Assembly: GCA_038228295.1 (NCBI GenBank)
Contig: JBBRPH010000002.1
Location: 1-64,000 of the forward strand
From: JAICKM01 sp038228295
GTDB lineage: Bacteria > Chloroflexota > Chloroflexia > QHBQ01 > JAICKM01
DNA length: 64,000 bases
Direction of reading: 5' to 3'
Shown here: piece by piece, positions 47,439 to 56,463 of the stretch
Position numbering within the stretch: the stretch's first letter is position 1
Layout: each line of letters begins with the position of its first letter
Translations under genes and position numbers: made by a program
The notes under the pieces: model-generated
What the model was told of the DNA's origin: nothing
What the model saw: the letters and a program-made list of their open reading frames with translations, nothing else
Database searches by the model: none

Positions 47439-49614
47439 ACGCGCATCCGTGGACCCGTGGCTATGGGCGATCCTGGCAGGCGCGTTGCTACTGCGGCTGG
47501 GCTACCCGGTCCTGGTCGGCCTGCCGGCGCGCACGCCCCTGCACGGCTTTGTGATTGACGAGCAAGAGTACTTTGGGGCTGCATCCGTCTTCGCTGATGG
47601 GCGCGGTTTGCATTTCTATGACACGTTTCTCTGGACGCGCACGCCGCTTTACCCGCTGCTGGTCGGCGTGCTGTTCCGGCTATTCGGGCAAAATACCGGA
47701 CCGGTCTTTGCCTTACAAGCCGTCCTGTCCACGCTGACGCTGGTAGGGATTGCTGCCCTCGCCGCCCGTTGCGCCGCCCGCGCCCCGGCGCTCGGCCTGT
47801 CTCCGCGCGCCGCCGCTCGCCTCAGCGCACTACTCGGCGCGCTCTGGTTGCCCCTCACCCTGTTCAGCAACCTACTGTTGAGCGAGACGCTGTTCCTGCT
47901 GTTGGTGGTTGCCGCGTTCCTGTGCTTGCTGCGCTGGGCCGACAGTCGTCAGTCGTCAGCAACTTACGCATTACGTTTTACGCATTACGCTTCACTTTCC
48001 ACTGCGGGCCTATGCCTGGGCTTGGCGGCCTTGACGCGGGCGACGGCATTGGCCTTTGTGCCGGTGGTGGGGCTGTGGGTGCTGTGGCTAGTGCGCCGCG
48101 CCGGCGCAGGGCAGGCGTTAGCGGTGCTGCTGATCGGGTTGGCGCTGCCGGTGGGGGCGGGGGTGGCCTATAATTACAGCGCGTATCATACACTGATCCT
48201 CGGTGATACGAGTAGCGGCTATAACCTGTGGCTGGCGAGTACCGGCGTGCGCGATGCCGAACGGCTCAACAGCGACCTGCGGGCCATTGCCGACCCGGTA
48301 GCGAAAGGCCGTTATGCGGCCGGTAAGGCGTGGGAAAATATCACGGCCCGGCCCGGCGATTTTGTGATCAAAGGCGTGAAAGAATTGCTTGATTTTTGGC
48401 GCATCAACTTTGGCTCGGAGGAACGGCAGGTGCGCGGCTATAGCTGGGGACGTGTTCCCGCCCGCTTGCTCCTCAGCTTGCTGGTCGGCGAAGACGGCCT
48501 GTATATTGCCGTCGCGCTGCTGGCGCTGCTGGGCCTAGCTGCCGCGCCGCCCGATCCGCTGAAGGCACTCACCGCACTCTGGACGCTGACCTGGATGGCG
48601 GTGGTGTTTGTCTTTTTCGCTGTCAGCCGCTTTCGCTTGCCGGTGGTCGTGCTGTTGCTGCCCTGGACCTCGCTGGGCTTGGCTTATCTCCGCAAGGTGC
48701 TACAACGCAGCAAGCAAAAATACATATCCCGGAAGAACGGCCGACTAGCTGCGGGACTAGCTCTGGCGTTCCTGATCGTGGTCCTGCCTAGTCTGCCCGA
48801 CGACATGGCGGCGGTAGCGCTGGGCGTGAGCAAGTGGATCGCGCAAGCGCCTTATCGGGCGGCTGTGCCGTTGCTTGGTCCCGGCGGCGACCCGGCGGCA
48901 GCTTTAGCCCGCTTGGCGCAGGCGGACCAAACCGTGCCGGATAGCCAGTGGGCGACTGACGCGGCGCAACTGGCCCAGACGGGGGCGGATTGGGCGGGGT
49001 TGGCCCAGCGCCCGGAGATCGCATTGGGGCGTGATAGCCCCCTAGCCGATCAGTACGAGCCGTTCCTGTTGAGCGGCGCGATTGCGCGGGAACAAGGCCG
49101 AGCCGGCAACGCGCAAACGGCGTTCAACGCCCGTCCGGTGCAACTCGCCGGCTGGGCGGCGGTGGATTGGGCGGCGCGTTTTCTGCCCGCCCCGTCGGCC
49201 GCGCGGGTGGACGTGGGTAGCACGCTGGATTGGGGCGCGGTGGCCGGCTTCTACGGCAGTGAAACTGTCGGCAATGGGGCCGCAGTTGTGACCTATCGTT
49301 GGAGTGGGCCGACCGCGACCGTGCGTATACCTGTCACTGTTGCGACCCGACAACTGATTGTCCGTTGCAATGGCGGACGGCCGGCAGATGTGTCGCCCGC
49401 GACGGTGCAATTGCAGGCTACGGGATCGCAGGGGCTACAGGCGCCGCGCAGCTATACGCTCCCGACTGCCGCCGGTTGGCAGGAGATCAGCCTGCCTGTC
49501 ATGCCGCCCGCTGCCGGCTGGATGACGTTGACCCTCCGCACCGCCGGTTTTGTGCCGGGCGGCTATGATCCGCGCTTGCTGGGAGTGCAAGTGGATTGGG
49601 TGGAGGCGCGCTGA
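47425..49614 (+). CDS. Polytopic PMT/ArnT-like glycosyltransferase
   Basis: 729 residues from GTG 47425; GGAG 4 nt upstream, 14-nt overlap with the upstream gene. GT39-type protein: an acidic loop VIDEQEYFGAASVFADGRGLHFYDTFLWTRTPLYPLLVGVLF follows the first helix, as in dolichyl-phosphate-mannose transferases and ArnT, which act on lipid-linked sugars outside. About ten helices to residue 460, then a soluble C-terminal domain of beta type (about 560-729). A repeat segment gives SRQSSATYALRFTHYASLS at about 176-194 between two helices. It is followed by a second polytopic enzyme, with the stop and start sharing one base. Acceptor unknown. Confidence 0.85.
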   Translation: MAWLKRASVDPWLWAILAGALLLRLGYPVLVGLPARTPLHGFVIDEQEYFGAASVFADGRGLHFYDTFLWTRTPLYPLLVGVLFRLFGQNTGPVFALQAVLSTLTLVGIAALAARCAARAPALGLSPRAAARLSALLGALWLPLTLFSNLLLSETLFLLLVVAAFLCLLRWADSRQSSATYALRFTHYASLSTAGLCLGLAALTRATALAFVPVVGLWVLWLVRRAGAGQALAVLLIGLALPVGAGVAYNYSAYHTLILGDTSSGYNLWLASTGVRDAERLNSDLRAIADPVAKGRYAAGKAWENITARPGDFVIKGVKELLDFWRINFGSEERQVRGYSWGRVPARLLLSLLVGEDGLYIAVALLALLGLAAAPPDPLKALTALWTLTWMAVVFVFFAVSRFRLPVVVLLLPWTSLGLAYLRKVLQRSKQKYISRKNGRLAAGLALAFLIVVLPSLPDDMAAVALGVSKWIAQAPYRAAVPLLGPGGDPAAALARLAQADQTVPDSQWATDAAQLAQTGADWAGLAQRPEIALGRDSPLADQYEPFLLSGAIAREQGRAGNAQTAFNARPVQLAGWAAVDWAARFLPAPSAARVDVGSTLDWGAVAGFYGSETVGNGAAVVTYRWSGPTATVRIPVTVATRQLIVRCNGGRPADVSPATVQLQATGSQGLQAPRSYTLPTAAGWQEISLPVMPPAAGWMTLTLRTAGFVPGGYDPRLLGVQVDWVEAR
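47941..47998. repeat. Repeat words inserted in frame in a glycosyltransferase gene
   Basis: GACAGTCGTCAGTCGTCAGC, AACTTACGCATTACG and TTTTACGCATTACGC, then TTCACTTTCC. The same words occur at 34727 and 13445. They are read in frame between two membrane helices. Confidence 0.75.
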
Positions 49615-51203
49615 TGAGAAGCAAGCGCGGCGATTGGGCGACGTGGGCGCTGGGCGGGGCGTTGGCCCTGCTGGCGCTGCTGCTGACTTTGCGTGTGCTG
49701 GATAATGCGCGCATCATGGCCGGGCTGTTCGTCTGGCCGTTTCAGCACGACGAGTCGGAGAGCATGATCGTAGCCGAGACGTTGCTGCTCGATCATGGCG
49801 TGAATATCTATGCCAAATTGACCCCGCAGCAGTTTATCGCCGCACCCTATCCGCCGCTCTACTATCTGCTCAACTGGCCGGCTATCCACCTGCTCGGCCC
49901 GACGTTCAAGGTGGGGCGTGCCTTGTCGCTGGCGGCGACATTGGCGGTGGGGCTGTTGCTGATCGCGCTGACCCGCCGCCTGACGGGCGACCGGCTAGCG
50001 GCCGTAATCGCGGCGCCGGCGTGGGGCGCAATCGGCATTGTGGGCTTCTGGGGGGTGTTGGTCAAGCCCGATATGCTAACCGTCGCGCTGGGCCTAGCCG
50101 GGTTGCTCTGGTTGTTGCGGGCGATTGCGGGACAAGGGCACATCTGGGGGGCGTTGCCGCTGTTCTGGGCCGCCTTCTATAGCAAGCAAACCGCCGTTGC
50201 CGCCGCCGTTGCCGCTTGTGTCTGGCTGATTTTGCGCGATTGGCGACGCGGCCTGATTTTCAGCACTCTCTATGCGGTGGGTGCCGGCGGCGGCACGCTG
50301 TTGCTCAACTGGTGGACCGCCGGCGGCTACTTCTATCACGAGTTCACCGAGCACAACCTGCCCTGGTTCCCTGCTGCTTACTGGGATGCGTTTAGCAATT
50401 GGGCCGGCAGCTACTGGGCGTTGCTGCTGCCGGGCTTGCTGGGTCTGGTGTTCGCGCTGCGGCAGGGGACTGCCCTCACTCCTCAATCCCCTTTCCTACC
50501 AGGAGAGGAGGAGAATGGCACAGGTTCCCCTCTGCTAAAGTGGCTGCGGTCGCCGGCGGTCCTTGCGGCCGGCTACGCGGGCATGAGCCTGATCATGTCG
50601 AGCGGCGCGGGTACGTTGGGCGGCAACCACAATCATCTGTTGGATCTGACGGCAGCGCTGTGTTGGGGATTAGGTATAGCAGTGGCGGTGCTGCGGGCGG
50701 CACCGCGTCCGCTGGGACAAGTGCTAGGGGCGGCGGCGGTGCTGGCGCTGTGTGTGGGAGTAGGTACGTCGGCCGGCACGCCGCACTGGTTGAGCCAGGA
50801 GTTTCGCGTGCTGCCGCGCACAGTGCTTGATGGGATGCCCAATGTAGCTCAGTATACCAGCAACACCGCCGGGCCGGTCTACTCCACCGACCTGAGTGTG
50901 CTGCTCGTCACCGACAAGTGGCGCGTGCGCCTGTGGACCACCGATCCCTATACTCAGACCCACGCCGGGTCGGCGCAAATCCATCGTCTGGCGGTGGATC
51001 GGTGGGACGAGTCGGCCTTGATCGCAGCGGTGCGGCGGCATTATTTCAGCCTGATCGTGCTACGCTTCAACCTCAACCCGGACGATCCCAACTACGGGGC
51101 CGCCGGCGATCTCTCTCCAGGCATGGCACAGGCCGTGCGCGACTCGTACCAGTTGGACCAGAGCAATGTGCGCTTCCTGTATAAGCCGAAGCCCCAGCCT
51201 TAG
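49614..51203 (+). CDS. Polytopic glycosyltransferase, GT39/DUF2029-like
   Basis: 529 residues from ATG 49614 (TGATG overlap with the previous stop, GGAGG upstream); a longer frame from 49596 is not supported. Helix 1 is followed by the acidic loop VWPFQHDESESMIVAETLLLDHGVNIYAKLTPQQFIAAPYPPLYYLLNWP, typical of C-type glycosyltransferases. About ten helices and a short soluble end. A segment SPFLPGEEENGTGSP at about 295-309 comes from a repeat of the TCCCCTTTCCTACCAGGAGA type, in a loop. It is paired with the upstream PMT-like enzyme; both probably modify surface polymers, with the LCP protein elsewhere in the window as a possible partner. Confidence 0.83.
   Translation: MRSKRGDWATWALGGALALLALLLTLRVLDNARIMAGLFVWPFQHDESESMIVAETLLLDHGVNIYAKLTPQQFIAAPYPPLYYLLNWPAIHLLGPTFKVGRALSLAATLAVGLLLIALTRRLTGDRLAAVIAAPAWGAIGIVGFWGVLVKPDMLTVALGLAGLLWLLRAIAGQGHIWGALPLFWAAFYSKQTAVAAAVAACVWLILRDWRRGLIFSTLYAVGAGGGTLLLNWWTAGGYFYHEFTEHNLPWFPAAYWDAFSNWAGSYWALLLPGLLGLVFALRQGTALTPQSPFLPGEEENGTGSPLLKWLRSPAVLAAGYAGMSLIMSSGAGTLGGNHNHLLDLTAALCWGLGIAVAVLRAAPRPLGQVLGAAAVLALCVGVGTSAGTPHWLSQEFRVLPRTVLDGMPNVAQYTSNTAGPVYSTDLSVLLVTDKWRVRLWTTDPYTQTHAGSAQIHRLAVDRWDESALIAAVRRHYFSLIVLRFNLNPDDPNYGAAGDLSPGMAQAVRDSYQLDQSNVRFLYKPKPQP
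50478..50530. repeat. Open reading repeat of the TCCCCTTTCCTACCAGGAGA type
   Basis: A hairpin-prone word pair (CTCCTCAATCCCCTTTCCTA / CAGGAGAGGAGGAG) inside the preceding gene. It keeps the frame and encodes a loop between helices; related C-rich words stand at 61982-62102. Confidence 0.6.
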
Positions 51204-51206
51204 CAT

Positions 51207-51347
51207 CTAGCCGATAGCACCGGAGCCGGACCAGGCGGCGCGTTGCGCCCATTCCGCACTCTCGATGCCTTCGCGGCTGTCGGCGCCCCAACGCAGGGCG
51301 GCGAGATCGAGGATCACTAACAAAGCTAGGCTAATCAACAGTTCCAT
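51207..51347 (-). CDS. Small single-helix membrane protein
   Basis: 46 residues from ATG 51347 (or 47 from 51350), preceded by AAGGAG. Sequence ELLISLALLVILDLAALRWGADSREGIESAEWAQR: one hydrophobic helix then a polar tail. The form LAxLxxxDLxALRxGxDSRxG is seen in short proteins of Chloroflexota and Actinobacteria with no known role. It is convergent with the glycosyltransferase gene, 4 bp away. Confidence 0.7.
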   Translation of the reverse strand: MELLISLALLVILDLAALRWGADSREGIESAEWAQRAAWSGSGAIG

Positions 51348-51367
51348 CATCAGGCTCCTTCACGCTC

Positions 51368-51396
51368 TTGACGACTACATTCTAACCCTTTATAAT
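51368..51396 (+). promoter_or_regulatory. Promoter of the CGNR gene
   Basis: TTGACG (51368-51373), 17 bp, TATAAT (51391-51396), with an AT-rich leader of about 95 nt to ATG 51498. Confidence 0.75.
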
Positions 51397-51497
51397 CCTT
51401 ATCACTGGTTATATTGTAGATCAGAATCTCTAACCTGTCAATAGGTCTTTGCTGGTTAGAAGACCGATCTTGACTACACCATTTGATGGAGCAGCGC

Positions 51498-52136
51498 ATG
51501 AGCGAAAGTCCCGACCTCACCACCTTACGTCTGCTGGGGGGGCGGTTGTGTTTGGATTTTGTTAACACCATAGACGGCGGTTACGACCAGCCGCAGCGCG
51601 ACTGGTTGGCGAGCTACGCCGATTTGGTAGCCTGGAGCCGGCACGCCGGGGCGCTGGACGCGCCGGCGGCGGCGACTTTGCACAAGGCAGGGGCACAGCG
51701 GCCTGACGCAGCAGCGAAGGCGTTAGCGGCTGCCGTGGCCTTGCGCGCGGCGCTCTACCGGATTTTCCGTGCCGTGAGCGACGCACAGCCGCCCCCCGCT
51801 GCGGCGCTGGCGACGCTAAACTTGGCGCTGGCGGACGCGGGGAGCTACGCTTGTCTGGTGCCGGTAGCCGGTGGGTTCGCGTGGGGTTGGACCCCGGCGA
51901 CCGACCGGCTGGATCGCGTACTATGGCCGGTAGTCCGTTCGGCGGCAGAGCTATTGCCGGCCCCTGACCTCGCCCGCGTGCGCGAATGTGCCGGCGACTC
52001 GTGCGCGTGGCTGTTTGTGGACACTAGCCGCAACGGCAGCCGCCGCTGGTGCGATATGCAAGACTGCGGCAACAAGGCCAAAGCGCGGCGCCATTACCAG
52101 CGCCGCAACGGATCGCGTATAATGCCTTCAGATTAA
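51498..52136 (+). CDS. CGNR zinc-finger regulator (ABATE domain)
   Basis: 212 residues from ATG 51498 (GGAG 6 nt upstream). N-terminal ABATE domain LRLLGGRLCLDFVNTIDGG, then helical middle, and a C-terminal CGNR zinc finger ECAGDSCAWLFVDTSRNGSRRWCDMQDCGNKAKARRHYQRR with four cysteines and the CGN signature. Such proteins are predicted to bind nucleic acid and are often stress-linked. Strong promoter upstream. Target genes are unknown; the next gene encodes a Trm112-like protein, 68 nt later. Confidence 0.9.
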   Translation: MSESPDLTTLRLLGGRLCLDFVNTIDGGYDQPQRDWLASYADLVAWSRHAGALDAPAAATLHKAGAQRPDAAAKALAAAVALRAALYRIFRAVSDAQPPPAAALATLNLALADAGSYACLVPVAGGFAWGWTPATDRLDRVLWPVVRSAAELLPAPDLARVRECAGDSCAWLFVDTSRNGSRRWCDMQDCGNKAKARRHYQRRNGSRIMPSD

Positions 52137-52204
52137 ACAGGCGCACCCAAGCGCGTCGCTATAACTTAGCGTACTTGCAACTTTTCACTCGTGATGGAGG
52201 CAAC

Positions 52205-52447
52205 ATGAGCGCAAACGTCAATAGCATTCCGCAGGACTTACTGGACATCCTGGTGTGTCCACTGGATCACGGCAAGGTGAATCTCCAGGGTGAGGAATTG
52301 GTCTGTGCCACCTGCGGCCGAGCCTATCCGGTGCGCGACGGCATCCCGGTGATGCTGCTGGACGAGGCCCGGTTGCCTGCCGATGGGACCGGCGCAGCGG
52401 CCGCTGTAGTCGGACGCACGCCGGGTGCCGCCGAAAGTGCCGAATAA
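52205..52447 (+). CDS. Trm112-like zinc-binding protein
   Basis: 80 residues from ATG 52205 (GGAGG 5 nt upstream). DLLDILVCPLDHGKVNLQGEELVCATCGRAYPVRDGIPVMLLDEAR matches the Trm112/YcaR fold, which in other organisms stabilises methyltransferases; Cys residues at CPL and CATC are zinc ligands (one pair shows the second Cys replaced). A C-terminal tail of about 25 residues is Ala-rich. It overlaps the next gene and is probably translated with it. Confidence 0.88.
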   Translation: MSANVNSIPQDLLDILVCPLDHGKVNLQGEELVCATCGRAYPVRDGIPVMLLDEARLPADGTGAAAAVVGRTPGAAESAE

Positions 52448-53666
52448 AGGGGTCGTCTTTTTCTATCCGCGCCTTAAAAAGCTGACCGGGGCCGAGCGGC
52501 TTATCCTCAAGCTAGCCGATTATGTGGGCCGTGCCGGGGTGCCGGTCACGCTGTTGACGCAGCGCCTGGCCCCGGCTTGCCGGCCCGAACTAGCGCCGCA
52601 CGTCCGCCTGCGGCAGATGGGCCGCCGTCTGGAATGGACCGGGCGGCATTACGCCGATGCCGCGCTGGAATATGGGCTGGGGCCGTGGCTCTTGCGTGGC
52701 TTACCGCCGTTGCGCGAGATCGCGGGGCTCTGTTTTTTCGGCCCACCCAGCCTCCCAGCGCTGTGGTGGGCCAAGCGGGTGCTGTTGCCGTTGCGTGGGC
52801 GGCGCGATATTCCCTGTCTCTATTTCTGCTTCGAGCCGCCACGGGTAATTTACAGCGACACGGCCGCCATTAGCCGCCGCTTGGGGCGGGCGGGCGGGCT
52901 GTTGCGCGTGGCGGCGCGGCTCTACAAAGGCATAGACCGCCGCATGGTCGCTGCTGCCGATGCGCTGCTGGGCAATAGCCCGTTTGGGGCGGCGCTGCTG
53001 GCGGCGGCCTACAGGCGGCCCGCCGTGGTGCTGCCGCATGGCGTAGACTTCCTGCCGCCGTCGCCCGCCGCCGTCACTACGACGCGCGCCGCCTTCGGCC
53101 TGGGTGATCGCCTGCTAGCGATCACGGTTAACCACCTGCACCCGCGCAAACGGGTGGACTTGTTCTTACGCGCCCTAGCCCAGGCGCGAGCCGATGGCGC
53201 AGATGTGGGCGGGGTGATCGTCGGTGGTGGGCCGGAGCGTACAGCGCTCGAAGCCCTCGCCCGCGAATTAGCGATCAGCGATCATGTCTACTTCACCGGC
53301 TTTGTGCCCGAAGCCGACCTGCCCGCCACCTACGCCGCCGCCGATTTCTATGTCCACACGGGAGTGCAAGAGAGCTTCGGCCTGTCGGTGATCGAAGCCG
53401 CCGCGTTGGGTTTGCCGGTCATCGCCGTGGCTGAGGGCGGCCCCACCGCCACCGTGCAAGACGGCGTGACCGGCCTACTGGTCGCCGCCACGCCTACCGC
53501 CCTCGCTACCGCCGTCACACACCTGGCCGCCGACCCCACCTTACGCCGGCGCATGAGCCGGGCGGCCGCCGCACACATCGCCGGCGCCTATCGCTGGACC
53601 GACGGGGCGGCGGTGTTCCTGGCACAACTGGCGTTGGCGCAGGAGCGCGTAAAACGTAAAAGGTGA
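52425..53666 (+). CDS. GT4-family glycosyltransferase
   Basis: 413 residues from GTG 52425 (GTG 52437 also possible). GT-B fold: N-terminal GVVFFYPRLKKLTGAERLILKLADYVGRAGVPVTLLT, and C-terminal nucleotide-sugar domain AITVNHLHPRKRVDLFLRAL, VIVGGGPERTALEALARELAISDHVYFTGFVPEADLPATYAAADFYVHTGVQESFGLSVIEAAALGLPVIAVAEGG; the E-x7-E motif is ESFGLSVIE. Probably retains donor sugar on an NDP carrier and builds a cell-surface glycan. Its terminal VKRKR and TGA come from a GTAAAACGTAAAAGGTGA repeat. It overlaps the Trm112-like gene, an unusual partner. Confidence 0.93.
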   Translation: MPPKVPNKGVVFFYPRLKKLTGAERLILKLADYVGRAGVPVTLLTQRLAPACRPELAPHVRLRQMGRRLEWTGRHYADAALEYGLGPWLLRGLPPLREIAGLCFFGPPSLPALWWAKRVLLPLRGRRDIPCLYFCFEPPRVIYSDTAAISRRLGRAGGLLRVAARLYKGIDRRMVAAADALLGNSPFGAALLAAAYRRPAVVLPHGVDFLPPSPAAVTTTRAAFGLGDRLLAITVNHLHPRKRVDLFLRALAQARADGADVGGVIVGGGPERTALEALARELAISDHVYFTGFVPEADLPATYAAADFYVHTGVQESFGLSVIEAAALGLPVIAVAEGGPTATVQDGVTGLLVAATPTALATAVTHLAADPTLRRRMSRAAAAHIAGAYRWTDGAAVFLAQLALAQERVKRKR

Positions 53667-53690
53667 GTATAGGTGGTGGCACCTTTTACG
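53655..53690. terminator. Hairpin between convergent genes
   Basis: Perfect 11-bp arms CGTAAAAGGTG (53655-53665) and CACCTTTTACG (53680-53690), 14-nt loop. One arm is the C-terminal coding end of the GT4 gene and the other lies before the BNR gene end, so it may stop both. The arms are also copies of the dispersed AAAACGT repeat word. Confidence 0.75.
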
Positions 53691-53701
53691 CTTCACGCCG
53701 C

Positions 53702-55975
53702 TTACCGATTGTCCCTCTCTGCCCCCGCCGCCTCGGCGTAGCGCGAATGTGGGCCGTACCGCCAGTCGTAGTAGTGGCGGCCCACGTTGCCCATTTCCAC
53801 CTGCCAAGCCGGGGCATTGGTGGGCACATAGGTGAGCACACGGCGCTGGTAGGCTTGGATCAGTGCCCACTGATCGGCTCCGGCGATGCGGATACGGACC
53901 CAGTAGGCTTCGCTGATCGGGTAGCCTAGGTCGAATAGCGGGTCCACAACGGCCCCTTGCACCAACCCACCGTTCTGGTAGATCAGCCCCTGCCGAGCTT
54001 GGAACGCGGCGAAGACGTTGGGGATGTTGTGGCCTAGCGTCGGCTCATAGCGCGCCTGGGTTACGCCCGCCAATGCACCGGCCGGCACTTGGCCGGTGCC
54101 GTCACCGACGGTCCCCGCCCGATCGAGCGTGGCCGTGACCGGCGTGCCGGTGAGGTCATCGGCCCGGTTGTCCCCGTGCAACGATGCGACACGGGCCATC
54201 GTGGCATAGGTCGGCGCATCGGGGCTATCGCTATCGCCGGCCACCGGCACTGGGTTCGGGGCCGCCGCCTGCGGGTCGAATTGGGTGTCGCCGGTCTGCA
54301 CCTGCCCCGTCATCATCTCAACCACCAGCAGGCCGTTGGTCACGAACCATTTGGCCGCCGCGTCCGCCGCCGGATTGTTGATCTCCATACGCGCTTTGTC
54401 AAAATATTGCACTAGTCGCTGCCCGTTCTTGCCTTGCGTGTAGGGTTCATTGCCCGCCGCGAAGGGCGCCGGCCCCCAGATCCAGGGCCGCGCCGCTTGG
54501 CCGTCACGCACCGGGCGGTCGCTGCGTTCCCAGACGCGGGCGAAGGCAGGGTCCACAAAGTCTTTGGCCGGCGCGGGTGTGAAGGTTGGGTTAGCAGTGG
54601 GGTTGCCGCCGGCGGTCGGGACCGGAGCCGCGCCGGTTAATTGACCGTTGATGTTGACCGCGTAGATGTTTTGGTCGCCCAACCGTGTATCCACCCAGGC
54701 CACCGAGGCCCGCCCGGCCACCGCGTCCACCTGGATATAGTCGCCGATCAACGTGCCGCCGAAGCCGATGCTGGGATCGCTTTGCGCGTCGCCGATCCGC
54801 ACCTCCGGCGCGAAGCTGCGCCCGTCGTCGCTGGACTGGGTGTAGTAGGGCGAGAAGGTCAGGTTATGCGGGTCGTCGCGGCGGTCGAGCCAAGCGACAT
54901 GCAGCACACCGTCGGGACCGAAGACCAGCGTTGGAAAGAACTGGTCGGCGTTGCCGCTGTCGCTGTTGAGGCGGGTCGGTGCGCTCCAGGTGCGTCCGTT
55001 GTCGCGCGAGCGAGTGAGCAGGATGTCACTGTTGCCGGGGTAGTCGTTCCAAACGGCGGCCAATGTGCCGTCGAGCGGGTTACTCGCCAGTTGCGGCAGC
55101 ACAAACATCCGAAACTTGCTGGTGGGCAGTGGTGTGGGCGGGTCATGCACATCGGCGACTTTGACCGGCGGCGCGAAGCTGCGCCCCCCATCGCTGCTGC
55201 GCCCCAGCCAGAGGCCCGCCTTACTGGTCTGGTCATAGTACAGCACATTGAGGTCGCCCGCCGGACCGACGGCCGGGAAGGCGCCTTGTACATCGGTCTG
55301 GTCGTGCGTGCGGCTGATCTGCACCGGCGTGCTCCAGGTTGCGCCCGCATCGGTCGAGCGGATTTCCACGATGTCGCCGCGCTGCTCCTTATCGTTGATC
55401 GTGGTGAAGCGGGTCCAGGTGAGATAGAGTGTGCCGCGCGTGGCCGTGGCGCTGCGATCGACGGTTAGCCATTCTTTGTCGTTGAAAATCTTAGCGCTAT
55501 TGGCCTGCGCCAGGACCGGCGTACTCCACGTTGCGCCGTCGTCGCTCGAATGGGCCACGAACAGCCCGCCTTTGTTGAAATCGGCCTGATCATAGCCGAT
55601 CACGCTGGTATAGGCGATGCCGTCAGCGTTGTAGACCACCACCGGATCGCTCTGATTGGGCAAATCGGCGGGCAAACCGGGTAGATGGCCGTCGGTCCAG
55701 GTCGCGCCGCCGTCGCTGGAGCGGTAGTGCCAGACTTGCTTCTCGCCGTTACGCCAGTCTTTGGCGGCGGCGATCAAGTGCTGCGGGTCTTTGGGATTGA
55801 CCGCCAGCGTCGGTTCCTGCTGCTGGTCGGTCTGCGTCACATTAACGCGCACATTGGCGCTGAAACCGGCCTGTGCGGGGACGGCTGCGTTGGTCTGACC
55901 GGCTGCCCCCGCCAGTAGCGGCAGCAGCAACAGCATAGGCACCAGGCGCAGGGTTGGACGATGGGTGAGTTGCAT
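53702..55975 (-). CDS. Secreted BNR/Asp-box (sialidase-like) repeat protein
   Basis: 757 residues; AGGGAG before ATG 55975. Signal peptide MQLTHRPTLRLVPMLLLLPLLAGAAG. At least six Asp-boxes: SSDGGATWTDG, SSDDGATWSTP, STDAGATWSTP, SSDGGRSFAPP, SRDNGRTWSAP and SSDDGRSFAPE, forming a beta-propeller. I do not see the sialidase arginine triad with confidence, so glycosidase activity is unproven. After a linker (about 480-500) a C-terminal region (about 500-757) has LFDLGYPISEAYWVRIRI and TYVPTNAPAWQVEMGNVGRHYYDWRYG, the Chloroflexota secreted domain also used in the cupredoxin protein's YPISEEL block. Probably a surface adhesin or hydrolase. Confidence 0.87.
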   Translation of the reverse strand: MQLTHRPTLRLVPMLLLLPLLAGAAGQTNAAVPAQAGFSANVRVNVTQTDQQQEPTLAVNPKDPQHLIAAAKDWRNGEKQVWHYRSSDGGATWTDGHLPGLPADLPNQSDPVVVYNADGIAYTSVIGYDQADFNKGGLFVAHSSDDGATWSTPVLAQANSAKIFNDKEWLTVDRSATATRGTLYLTWTRFTTINDKEQRGDIVEIRSTDAGATWSTPVQISRTHDQTDVQGAFPAVGPAGDLNVLYYDQTSKAGLWLGRSSDGGRSFAPPVKVADVHDPPTPLPTSKFRMFVLPQLASNPLDGTLAAVWNDYPGNSDILLTRSRDNGRTWSAPTRLNSDSGNADQFFPTLVFGPDGVLHVAWLDRRDDPHNLTFSPYYTQSSDDGRSFAPEVRIGDAQSDPSIGFGGTLIGDYIQVDAVAGRASVAWVDTRLGDQNIYAVNINGQLTGAAPVPTAGGNPTANPTFTPAPAKDFVDPAFARVWERSDRPVRDGQAARPWIWGPAPFAAGNEPYTQGKNGQRLVQYFDKARMEINNPAADAAAKWFVTNGLLVVEMMTGQVQTGDTQFDPQAAAPNPVPVAGDSDSPDAPTYATMARVASLHGDNRADDLTGTPVTATLDRAGTVGDGTGQVPAGALAGVTQARYEPTLGHNIPNVFAAFQARQGLIYQNGGLVQGAVVDPLFDLGYPISEAYWVRIRIAGADQWALIQAYQRRVLTYVPTNAPAWQVEMGNVGRHYYDWRYGPHSRYAEAAGAERDNR

Positions 55976-56178
55976 TAATGTGGGATCTCCCTCTATTAGT
56001 TAGCTATGGCTGTGCAAGGGTTCTACCCTATATACGCCCTGCGGTCGGAGATGGTTCGTTTCCCGGCACGGCCGTAGTAAGCCGCTTCGGTACCCCGGAA
56101 CCGCCAGAGGCACAGGCTGTGCTAGTGCAGGTTCAGATGCGAGGTAGTTCCGATTCAGTACACAAAGGAGGCACTCGA

Positions 56179-56463
56179 ATGGCTTGGCTTCATGTGCATC
56201 ATAAGGTGCAAGACTATAACCAGTGGCGGCAGGTGTGGGACCGCACGGCCGAGTACAAGCGACACCAGGGTTGGAAACGGTTTCGCCTGTTCCAGGTGGC
56301 CGGCGACCGTACCGATTTGATCGTTATGGAGCAGTTCGGCACGCTCGAACAGGCGCAAGCCTATGCCGCGTCGGACGTGCTGCAAAAGTCACTGCAACAG
56401 GCCGGGGTGATCGCGCCCGCCGAAATCGTGGTCCTGGATGGGCTGGAAGAGGGGCCGGCGTGA
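56179..56463 (+). CDS. ABM-domain (antibiotic biosynthesis monooxygenase-like) protein
   Basis: 94 residues; AAAGGAGG 7 nt before ATG 56179. A ferredoxin-like fold dimer: AWLHVHHKVQDYNQWRQVWDRTAEYKRHQGWKRFRLFQVAGDRTDLIVMEQFGTLEQAQAYAASDVLQKSLQQAGVIAPAEIVVLDGL, typical of the ABM or DUF1330-like group. Function is unknown; catalysis needs no cofactor in related oxygenases. Its stop overlaps the start of the alpha/beta hydrolase gene, so the two form an operon. Confidence 0.82.
   Translation: MAWLHVHHKVQDYNQWRQVWDRTAEYKRHQGWKRFRLFQVAGDRTDLIVMEQFGTLEQAQAYAASDVLQKSLQQAGVIAPAEIVVLDGLEEGPA

Noticed and set aside
54641..55468. 275-residue plus-strand frame
   Set aside because: Antisense to Asp-box repeats of the BNR protein; no motif of its own.
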